The position numbers and the translations under genes are program-made. Under the pieces are notes generated by a model. It saw nothing but the letters and a program-made list of their open reading frames with translations. It made no database searches and was not told where the DNA came from. A DNA stretch of 64,000 nucleotides from Macrocystis pyrifera. Taxonomy: Eukaryota; Sar; Phaeophyceae; Laminariales; Laminariaceae. The first letter of the stretch is position 1, and each line of letters opens with the position of its first letter. This document shows, piece by piece, positions 12,701 through 24,700 of the stretch. The stretch covers positions 24,181,840-24,245,839 of the forward strand of contig JASSKH010000001.1 of NCBI GenBank assembly GCA_031763025.1. The letters are read 5' to 3'.

Positions 12701-15700
12701 AACATAGGGGTGTATACGCCCCCGACCGCACACAAGCTTAAGCTTCGACAACTCATAAATTATAGGGAGCATGCTTTCACGATCAGTTCGTTCGATTGAC
12801 GCATTAAGCCACTATCGGTGGCTGTTTCATCCTCCCTGGCAGACATTTAAGGATAGCACAAGCTTAAAAGCCTGAAAAATGTTCAGCGCGAAAGCACCGA
12901 CGAACGACCGGGATTAGACCGAGCAAACAAACGTACATGAAGTGTCCCTTGTTTCATGGGAGGTCGTGAGGCGTTCTACGATAAACGTTCACCCAAAGCT
13001 TTCTGAGGCTATCCACATGACCTTAAGGAGCTCCATACCCCACCCGAAAACTGATTTCAGCAAAAATGCAATTGCATCCCCGGTGAATAATCTCATGGCC
13101 CAAGTTTACAAAACCGTCATTTTTTCAAACAATGTTAGCATTCCAACGATTTTAAGTTAAGGAACCCCGTCATTCAGAAAAAAATTTAGCGGAAATATGC
13201 TACCTCTATATCGTAGAACGCGTCTCGTGAATAAGGTTTTCGTCGCAGCTGAGCTGCTCGGGGACTGACTGTCAAAGTGCGGACCTCGATCAAGGTTCAG
13301 CCGGGCGCTCGGCACGATAAACACAAATGCATCGATCGAGCACAGTAGAAGAAACAGTGTACGTCGTCTGCTGCAAGCCTGCCTGCGCGGTCTGCGTTAC
13401 GTACGTCTTTAGCGCAGTTCAAACAGCGTGGCCCGAATTGTATGCGAGCAGTTGTACGTACGTAGATCAACGGAGTGGATGTAGCACCTTTTTTTTTGCC
13501 TGAGACCACCCTCCTACCGTGCCGTATTGTGTTTGCCATTTCTAAACAAATGTACAACATGAGCTTCAACGTTATCATTCATAAATACTCCCAGAAGATA
13601 TGAAGAAAAGCAACCATTGTTGTGGTACCTTAGATGGCGCGATCCTCGTCGCCCCCTGCTTTTGCTTGTTTTTTTGGTCGCGAAACTTGCACGATTGTTT
13701 CCGCCGCCTTTTTTTTTCCCCCAGAGGAAAATACGACATTGCGTTTGCTTTCCGAGTTCGGCGAGGCATCGCGGCATCTCTGTTCACCGTAGAACCGTTC
13801 AACGGAGTAATAGGGCCTGGGCAGGCGGCGGAAGTGAGCGTCAACTTCTGCAGCAGAGAAGAGATCCACCTTAAGGTACAGTTATATCGTTTTTCGCAGT
13901 TGTTTCGGAGTTGTGAACATCAGGTTAGCTTTTACACTGCAGAGTTTATGAGTGATACACATTGAAAAAGCTCGTCTATACTGCTTTTTGTCGGATGCTA
14001 GAACTGACGACAGTAACAATAGGTTTCCCTTGGTGTCCTCCTTTTTTAGGGGGATGCTTGTGAGTGATCAACGTTGAAGCTATTGTAGTCCAATAGACTA
14101 CTGCAGTCAACTAGGCTACTGCATTCCAATAGTCTACTTTGTAGTCCAATTGATGGCCTTTCCCCGCCCCCTTGGTTTACTGCGTTCGGAAAATGCTCCT
14201 GAGCGATCACGTTGAAGCTCATTCCGCATGTAGCTGAGGATGGCGAACGCAATAACAAGAACACTTAATAATGATATCAACAACATCAGATGCTGGCGTG
14301 CTCCAGCTAGTGCGTGCAAAGTGTAAGCAACAGCAAAATGTGCATAGACTTGTTGCGTGCGACTATAGCACACACACAGGCATTCATTCCCACTGCCTAT
14401 ATTTTTTTTTATGCCACCAATACTAATTTCTGTTTTCAAGTAAGCACCACTCTGTCGCGGAATACATGGACCGCAGGAATAATACTGGTCCTCGTCTTGC
14501 GGGACATAGTGGTACGTTGTAGTATTCTTCGCTAAATGAGGGGGGAGGGGAGGGAGAGGCAGAAACATTGTAGACCTGAGACGGCTTCACGATGAAGTCG
14601 AGAGGGCATACACGAGAGCCTGTCAAGCGCTTCTACTTCTACTACTACGGACTATGTACTACACTATTTTGAATTAGTTTGTACCCCAAAAAGTGAGCGC
14701 AATTCATATTATGGATATCCTTGGCGACGTTATTTTGGGCGTGATGAACAAGCCCCCCCCCCCCTGGTGCAAGCAATGTCTGCCTGGTCGGTGAAAACCC
14801 GACGTGCTCCGTCCCAGTGTTGTAGGGATGCGAGGGTCTATGGCCATAAGCCTGCAGCCATGCATGATATCGAGGACACCCCCCCCCAAAACACTAACGA
14901 CATTCGCTGCGTAATCACAGAGTCCAATACGGGGAAAGTCGTGTAGAAGCTCCTTTCATACAACATGCGTTGGGCCAAGTAAATACCCGAACCAAACATC
15001 TTCTGTCCGGTATTTACATTTTGGGCGTGATGGAACTGTTACCCCCCCCCCTCCCCCCCAATCGACGGTATATGATCATGCGACTACGACCATGCATGAC
15101 ATACCCCCACCCCCACCCCCACCCCCCCACCCCATCCCACCGCGGACAGGACAATCGTGACATTCGTTGCGTGATCACGGAGCCGCACACGGGCGAAGCC
15201 GTGGAGGAGTTTTCAGTTGTGACGTCGGCGGTTTCCACGTGGAGCCGCTTCCGTCTTCAGGCGAGTCGGTCGGTCGGGCAATCAATCCCCAGAAACAACC
15301 AAAGCCCCCATTGAAATATGGGGGGGGGGACTCCTTTGTTGCTTGCGTTACCGTAGTCGTTTCATCATTGACAACACATCCCTTTCGAGACGGAGTACCG
15401 TTCCAGCTCTTCATATAACCAACCTACCAGGGGGGGGGTGGGGGCGGGGGGCGTGGTATTTTTTGGCGCACTCACTGCTAACCACGACCAACATCGATTG
15501 AGTTTAAGGTTGACGCCTAGCAACAGACAAATTGCCTGGGGTGGGTGGGTGGGTGGGCGTGAGGGAGTGATCATGGTATTGTTCGCGCTCACTGCTATCA
15601 CATCGACAATGCGCAGCAAACACGTCGGCGTTGAATGCCTATAAACATTCCCAGAAAGGAAGAATGGCAAAGCCGATCACACAAAAACCACGTTCCCAGG

Positions 15701-18700
15701 AAAAAAGAGAGAAGAAGAAGAAAACCATTGGGAACCAAAAACGCCCTCGTCGGTTGACAATCGTTCTCTCCTCTGCTACTGTTTCTTCTGCCTACCTACC
15801 ACAGCCAAGAAGAGGGATAAACTTCGGCCCCGTGGCCTTTAACGCCGACACCCTGTCCAAAACGTTCGAGCTCAAGAATGAGGGGGAGTTCGAGTTCGTG
15901 TTTACGGTGCAGGTACGGTTACGCATGTTGTGCGCGGGCGGTAACACTAACAACCGCGATTATCGCGCGCGCGGCGGACACATCACGCAGTTTCACAACG
16001 CGGCGCATTGACCACCCAATCCGTCGACCTCACAGCCGGCGTTCAGTACTTTTGACTAATTTTTCTAGAACGGAGTATCTATGGGTTCGGGCACCTATGT
16101 TTTTTGTGTTAGTGTTATCTTTGGGAAACGGCTTGTACTAGCCCCGCACGGGGCAGCCATTGCACATGCAACTCCCTAGCCCTTGCCCCCTCACGGCGGG
16201 CGTGCGCCGCTCAACCGATCGAACTCACAGCTGACGTATGTTTCGCTCAGTCGTTAAACTGTACCTACCTTCTGGGCATGTTGTTAATTTTGGTGCTATC
16301 TAACTCTACTCCAGGGAAAGGAGCCGGCTGGCATCAGCCGCTCGTCCGTCGGTACCAACCTTGTTAAACGGCACCCGTGTCTATGGTTTTGGTGCTATCC
16401 AGATTAAAACAAACAAACGCTTCTACTGTACGTATCATCTACAACGATGGCCGTTTCAACACTTTGAAGACTTTCCTATTCGTTTTTTTTTGTTTTTCCA
16501 ATAATCTCCTTCGCAAAAAAAAACGTTTTTAGGGCAAGGGGCAGGCATCAGCCCCGCACGAAGCAGCCATTCGACAGGCAACTCCCCAGGCCTTGCTCCC
16601 CCCCGAAGAGCGAGCGCCGGACGAGCCGACCGCAGCTGCCGCGGCCGCCTCCGAAAAGGGCGGGAAAGGGAAAGCAAAGGCTAAAGGAAAGGGGGCCGCC
16701 GGCGCCGCCGCGTCCACCGGGCGAAAGGGGTCGAAAGGGGGGGGAGGGAAGCCCGCTTTGGAGGTGAGGCAAACACTGAGGCAAACTCGAGCCTAATCGC
16801 TACACAACCCTCGCAACAGCCAGTCGGCGTATTTCTACGTACTTCTGTTGCTGAAGAATTACGCCGGTTCCACGGACCACAGGTAGTAGTAGCACGTGAT
16901 TCCAAAAGAGGGGGAAGTTATTGTTTTTTTTCTTTGGAAACTAAACAACGATTGCTTATGGTTTGGGCGGCGGGGAAAAATCGAACTCACGATCCCCAAA
17001 AATATCCCCCATGTCCCGCGGTCGACGCCATTGTTTTTCAAGCTTGTTCGGTAGTCTGTTGGGCTACCGGTGAAAATGTTGACCAGTTAACGTGCCCAAA
17101 CGGAGTCGGGTAACACTGTTCTAACATCTGTTCTCTATGAAAAGTGCTCTTGCTATTCGCCCCGCCTGATTTCGCTAGTGCGTTATTCGACGGGGGAGGG
17201 GGCGCGACGCTTGATCGTTTTCTCTTTGATTTCCATCCTACTCCGGTCTTTAGCCATCAATGCTGTCTCCGGTGGTGACCTTGGATCCAAAAGGCGGCGA
17301 CGCGATGATGGTGTCCCCGGGGTTGGACAAAGCTTCCTGGTTGTACAGAGACAGAAATAGATGATACCACCTCCATCATGATCGACCCAACAATAGGTCG
17401 AAGCGGTACCAGTAGAAGTGCTTACAGAGAAAAGCTGCGACGAAGGGCCTCGTCGATATTACCGGCGAATCGAGGCGGGTGGAGGTAGTAGCCCTGGGTG
17501 AGAGTCTTCGGCTGATTGCAGCAGAGAGGGCTTAGTGATCCCAAACCATGCACATTTGGTTTAGCGACGACGTAAATGCCACCAAAATTCGACCCGAGTC
17601 GACGAGGGGAAGAAAGGGCTGAGCCTTTCTCGGGACAAAAATGCAAGGCACAGTACCGTACAACCGTTTTTTTTTTTTTTTTTTGGGGGGGGATGACAAA
17701 TATCGAGCCTATGTGACTCCGCATCTGAATTACGACTGTTAATGGGAGGGAGGAGAGACAAGAGCGAACATAACGACAACTGGGAGGGAAAAAAAAAAAC
17801 GCTTCCAACAGAAATCGGGGGAAATCGCGAGTGAGGTGTGAAAGGAGACCATAACAATTCGTGACCCTTGAGGTTGTGGCGGCTTACAGAGAATGATGAC
17901 TCCCCCCCCCCCGCTAAAATAACGCACTTGCGACAGATCCCGGACGAACCTCTACTGCTCACGAGGTTTAACATAGCGCCTTCAGGAGGACTGGTCCAGC
18001 CGGGCCAAAGCGTTATCGTTACTGTAAGCTACAGCCCCGAAAATGCCAACGCCCATCGTGAAAGCCTGTGCATTAAGGTGAGATGCAAACAAGCCCGAGA
18101 AGGCGGCCCCGATTTTTACTCCCGAAAGAAGCTCCCGCCGCCAACGTTTTAGAGGTGAAAAAAAAGCACGAAGTTAGTTTGCATGTAGGTGAGGGGGGAC
18201 CTTACCACTTTTTTTGTCCACACTATGTGTGTGTTCTTGTTCTTTCTACCCGTCGACATCCAGCACTCAACTGTTGTATGGCGGCAGCCATGGTACCGAC
18301 TCAGTGGTAAGCTGTACTTCTGTAGGTTGCTCTATATACGTCGACCGCAAGCACCAGCAATGACACATACATTTCGAACACGCTGTTGTCGTGTTGATCT
18401 GATCTGATCTGACCTCCCTGTATATGTATATGTATACCGTACGTAGCAATGCCGACTCGTTGACGGGTAATTTTTTCCGTCGGGGAAAAAGCCGATACGT
18501 CGCAAAAATGGCGAGATGATTATAACAACAATAGTAAAAAAGTGTCTACCCATTGCTGCAAAAACGAGCAAAACGCATATAGCTACGAGACGCGTGTTCC
18601 TACTACGAGCAGCATCTCTTGCTACGAGGAGCATGTATCACCTACTTCTTGTGAGCTTTCTTACTCAAGGGAGCTCCACACTATTCGTCAGTCAAAAACA

Positions 18701-21700
18701 ACTCTTGAGAAAATAGGTAGGCTTATGTGCCGATGGACATTCCAATGGCCTACGAGTAGTACAGGTGCGTATACAACGAAAAATGTTGAGCAACAATGAG
18801 GTACCTGCCTATTGGCTATTACGGGGGTACATAGTAAATAGGACCTACGGTACACACAAAAACCTATACATTTACATATTTTTAATAACAATATTTGGTC
18901 CTATTTACTATGGTCCCCCGTAATAGTTCGTCAATTGAGGAGTATACCACCGTACTAATAATAATCAGTCACAAATATTGCCTCACAAAAAAAAAGGGCT
19001 ACCCCCATCGTATCGGGTGTTTCTATTAGCGGTCAGGCGTTCTCGCAGGACGCATGGCGGTAAGGAGCCTCTGTATAAGGTGCAGGCTGCTGAAGGCGAG
19101 TTCCCAGCAGCAAAGCAGCAGCATCATCCTCTCTGTTTATACCCGACGCAAGATAAATATCTACATACGTCAGGAAGCCCGGGGACGCATATACCCCGAA
19201 TGTCTCCCAGTACGTACGTACCACACGTAGGCGCAGTTGCAGTAGCGATGAATCAACGGACGCCCCCATGCTTTTCTAAAAATCCAGTGTGCTGGCACGA
19301 AGGAAGAGGCGTTTTGGCAGCCGTCCTCTCCCAACAAAACTCACTGCTGCGGTGCGAAGGGCGACGCTCTCGTTCACCGTGCTCCCGCAGCTCGCACTTG
19401 TAATACCTAATTTATGATTTTAGAAACGTTTCTGTCTCCAGGGTGCTTTTTACGGGTATACCGCGTGCTTTGAAGGGGAGGTCGGGGGGGGGGGGGGCAC
19501 ACCCTTACCCCCTTTTACTACTAAGAAGGGAGGGGGGGGGGGGTACAGGTGACGCACTTACACCCATTTATTACTTCAAGAAGGGAGAGTGCAGGTGACG
19601 CACTTACCCCCATTTGGTATTCGAAGAAGGGGGTACAGGTGACGTCCTTACTCCCAGTTTATACTACTAAGAAGGGGGGGGGGGTACAGGTAACGCCCTT
19701 GTCCCAATTTTCTACTCCTAGTATTATGCTAAGTAGGTTATCTCTACACGTATGGGGGCAAGTCGAAAGGGGGCACATAAAGCCAGGGTGCGATGGTGTT
19801 GTGCTGTCCTCGATGGCACACATGCAGAAAACCTGCTCAAAACAACAACCGCTGTATATATACGATAGGCGAAGAGTTACAGGGGGCTAGGGGTCCGCAT
19901 GGACGTAGTACCAACGTACGACCTTGGCCTCGAGAATCCTCCTCACCCATCCATCCCCCCGCCCTTAGTTATTAATCCATCACATGGGGTCTTGTATACC
20001 AGGTAAACTTTAAACTGACCAACGAGTCAACAGAAGCAGGAGATTACTAAAAACCTATCGTGCATGGGGCAAAGCGTATATGTAAGGAGGGAGAGAAGGA
20101 AGGAATGTAGGCACCCAGAAGATAGGTAAAGGGTGACACAATTATTTGTTTAGTTATGAAGTGTTTTAGGGGGGGGGGAGGGTGTACTCGATATCATGCA
20201 TAGCCGTCGACCATAGACCCTCGCATCCCTCCAATGCCGGGACGGAGCACTTCATCGACCAGGAAGGGGGGGGGGGGGGGGGGCGTGAACCTTGCTTTTT
20301 TTTTGTTCGGAGACGAAAATCAGTCAATTCATACGGTTAATACCACAATGCAGTTTTCTGTCTTAGCTTCCACATCCGGGGGACCAGATATACACCACAG
20401 AAACGCAAGTGTTGTGTACCCCCCCCCCCCCTTCCCCCCCCCCCCCGTGGCAACTCCCCCCGCCCTGGATTTCGAAGGTTTCGGGCTCCGATCCCTCCGA
20501 CGGGGCGTGTGCCCTTGCAGCCGCTTACGATCTCTTGGCCGAGTCTTGCGTGCCCGGAATCCTCACCTCGGGTTGGAGGGAAATTTTCGAGGAGCAGTCG
20601 GTCATCCCGTCCCTCGCCGAAATGATGGAGGATGGCTGGGAAGCGGGGGGCGAGCGAGGGGGTCGAGGAGGAGACGGGGGGGGGGGGGGCATCCGGGGGG
20701 AAACGTTGCTTTTCTGAAGCTGAACGAATGTTCACATACGGGAGGTGAGGGGACGGGGTTTCGCACTTATCTCGCGTGCGTTTTTAGGACGGGGTGTGGG
20801 CCCCCCCGAATGATATCGCTCTCACGGCACGGTTTTTCATCGTTAGCCAATATCATGCTGTAATCTGTAGCCAAAAGATACCAAGCCGTGGAGGTTTCAG
20901 TGTAATCGCATGTGTGAGTGGAGCAGTGGCCGGGGATCCTGTGTGATGTCCCCTAGCCACCTGGCTCGTGGTCCGATGAGGATCACTCCGTGATAATACA
21001 AGCTCTAAGAACAAGACTTACTGAGTGCGAGGCCAGCGAGACTGGTGGAGTCCCTCGCTGGAAGCCCTCTTGCTGATATCATCTGGCAGAGGCCATAATA
21101 TCCAAGACGAAATCGCATGCGGCAAATCACAAATCAATGCTGAACTCTGAAGCAATTTTAATCTTGAGCGCACGGGTCATCCGTAATTTGCGCAATTCCT
21201 TCACGACGAATTCAGGCGCAGCAGAATAAATCGACCGCAAAGACTCCCACGTGCGCTCCTCTGCTTCGAAACCATCCCAATCGACCAAGACAATCACCTC
21301 GTTGGCATCATCTTCGGCCACATGCACCAAAGCATTCATGCGGCATTCACCCTGCGCAAAGGAATGTTGAAAACATCCTTCAGATCAGCGGTGACGTTCA
21401 ACGTCGCATCCGCATAAAATCGTAAACGAGCCACGTGAGCTTGATGCACCTTCCCAGAAACGATGTTCTGAACTGAGTACACATGATCATGATCAGCTGC
21501 TACCACACGCCACGGACCAGTCCATGTGGACAACAATTTCGGTGTGGCACCCTGCCGACGAACACGAGCATACAACACGAAATCACCAACCGCAAATTTT
21601 GGCAACACCACCTGGCCCTGAGCCTGTTTACGTTTGTTGTCGCGAGACACGGCAACAGCTGCGCGAATATCGGCGCAAAATCTCTCCTGCTCTGCAACGA

Positions 21701-24700
21701 CTTCACGGACGTTCGCACGCAACAAGTCAGCATTCATCACGTCAACATTCCACCTGCCATCAGACTCAGAAACGAGCGCCGAGAAATCGGTACGCGGAGC
21801 ACGCCCAAACATCACGCTGTACGGAGTGCTTCGGTAACGTTCACGAAACGAAGTGTTCAAGGCCCACTGAGCGGCCGGCAAAACATCAACCCACTCCGAA
21901 ACCTGACGACGCTGTTCTGACAGAATGGAACGCAGAGCACGTACCACCTCTTTTACCATGCGTTCACACGTACCGTTCGACCACGGCGTGTAAGCGACAG
22001 CAAAACGATGTTCGATGTGCAACGCGTCGCTCAACAAAGCAAGCACCCTGTTCTTGAAATGCGTGGCGGTATCACTCACCCACACACGCGGCACCCCCAA
22101 AGTCTTACACCAGGCTAGCAAATGCTTCGCTGTGACCTCGGCTGTACAAGCCTCGGCCGGTTCCAACGCCACGTAGTTGGACAAATCATCCATGATGACC
22201 AAAACATATCGGAAACCATCCTCATCAGGCAGGCCATCGCTACCTTCGGGCCCGCTGTGGCCAACATACAAAAAATCAAAGTGCACCACTTCTCCCGGAG
22301 CGGTACCATGCACCGTGTCTCCGTAGGGACGAGGAATGAGTGCACCTGCACGCGTGTCTACACAGTGCAAACACTGGCGAACGAATTCGCGAACCTGAGA
22401 ATCCATGTGAGGCCAAACACAATATTCCTTCAGGCGAAACAAAGTCGGCGCCACACCACGGTGACCAGCCGAGCGCATGTGCGCGCACACCATCAAACGA
22501 GTTTGAAGAGCAAGATCATCCGGCGGAATCCACAAGACGTCACGCACCCCAACACGCACACGAAACAAACCATCATCGGCCAAGGTAGCTTGACCGAAGG
22601 TTGTCGAAAATTCATGAACACCAACGCCGATACGAGCGACAGACCTTTGTTGCGAGGCACGAATCACATCCAATGCGGGAAGCGAATCGTCAGCATTACA
22701 TGGGCTGTGCACGGCAACCGAACGAACAGGCACCGTAGGAACTTTGACCCAACGAGACAACAGATCCCCCCAACAGTTTCGATCGCCAGGGATGTGTTCG
22801 ATTGCATAGCGGTATTGTCCTAAAACACCCTTCCAATTCTCTAGGCGTTGTGCCATGGTCTTTGTGACCGTCGTGACACACTTCTCCGGATTGAAAATGT
22901 ACTGCAAGTTTCGATGATCAGTAAAGATATGAAACACCACCCCAAAGCAGGTATTCGAGCCTCCGGAACGTATTAACGATCGCAAAACCTTCTTTGTCGA
23001 CAGTCGCCCAGCGCAACTGCGAACCTGTGAACGAACCACTCAGAAATCCGAGAGGCTCGTGAGACATGCTTTCCAACGCCAATCCACTGCGAAATTCGTG
23101 TTCAGGCACTTGGGTGAGAAAAACTACCCCAATGGAAATCAGAAGCGTCAGGAAACATCAAAACAACGCACCCGGGACGAGGATGATGAAGCGGCACTGC
23201 TTGCGCCACCAAACCCCGTGCGGCATTCCACGCCCGCACCCGATCCTCCGTCCACGCGGTATCCTTGATGACACGATTGCGCGCCACTCGCTTAGTCCGA
23301 CGTGTAGCCCCAACAAGGAGCTCCTCCAAAAAATCACGTAACGGTGCTACCGTTTCCGCTAAACGTGGTAACGATGTACGCAACCAGTTGACAGCCTGCA
23401 AGAATTGCATTAGTTCTCCAGCGTTTTCGGGACGACGCATTTCACTTAAACCTTGCACTCGAGCGGGGTCATGGGACACGACACCATTGGAATACACCTT
23501 ACCACACCAGACCAGTTCACGAGAGAAGAAGGTACACTTGTGGGCGGCGACAAACAGTCCAACATTCTCCAGGCGTTCAAGAATGTCATCAAGCAGCTGC
23601 AGAAGAGCTTCTTCGGTGTCTGCGAAAAAGAAAACGTCATCGACCCAAACTTTGCAATCCAAACCACGCAACACTTCAGTCATGACACCTTGGAAATAAG
23701 AAGTCGCATTCAAAACACCTTGGGGAACACGGGTAGGCGTGAACAAACCGTCGCTTGTCGCCATGGTGAAGACGTCTTGCGCCTCCGGAGCCAAAGGCAT
23801 CTGCCAGTACCCTTGAAGTAGGTCCAGCTTGCCGAAGAAACGCGCCCCCAGCAGATCTCCCATGTCTTCATGGTTGGGCATGACGCCCGGGGACTTCTCC
23901 ACCTGTGCGTTCACCGCCGAGTAGTCGCTCACCAAACGGAAAGAGTCCTTCTTGGGCACCGCCATCGCCGGACTCGCCCACACCGCCTGGATGTTGTGGT
24001 AGACAAAGCCAAAAAACACCAAGCAGCAATGCACTTCGAGAGCCAGTCCCTTTTCGTCGGTTCGTACCGACGTGGCGTTGCCTTGACAGGCTTCGCCTGT
24101 TGCTTCAGCTGCACTCGCATCGGCTCCACTTGCGCTGGCGGATCACCACACAGCGCACGGCGAAAAGCACCCACGCGACGAGCCAAAATTTCGCGCAAAC
24201 GGGTTGCTCCGCCGACGCTTAATCCACTCTGCTCTGCCTGCTGCACGCTGTCCTCCAACGCCCGTTCTCGGGCCGTCCGCTCCTCCTCCGGATCCATGAA
24301 CATGTCTGGCCCCCGGTCGACCAAATGTTCCACCGCCTTGTCCTCCGGAGCATCCACCGTAGCCTCGGTCTGAAAAGCACGCACGGAAACCGTCACTCTG
24401 CGCGCCGCAAGGTAACTCGGAGTCTCCACACCGGTCGATACCGGCACTGCGCGAGGGCGAAGCTTCTCCAGAGCTTCACGGTAGACGTCGATGCCAAGAG
24501 CTTTCATGGTAGCCATGCCAAAACAGAACGACGTTATCTGTACCAGGCATGACCGCGAAAGTGATGGGCTCCAATTTCACCGCTCCCCACGGCGTCCGTA
24601 CACTCACGGCAATCGGCACCGTTTTGTGCGTGACCATCACTGAAACACCCGTAGCGGTTTTCGCCTGCTGCGGGCCATTTTCGAACGGAATTTGCAGATC

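Noticed and set aside
24490-24530. Programmed +1 frameshift between gag and pol
   Set aside because: The break falls inside the protease domain, not between gag and protease, and at a T run like the other breaks, so a run-length error is more likely.
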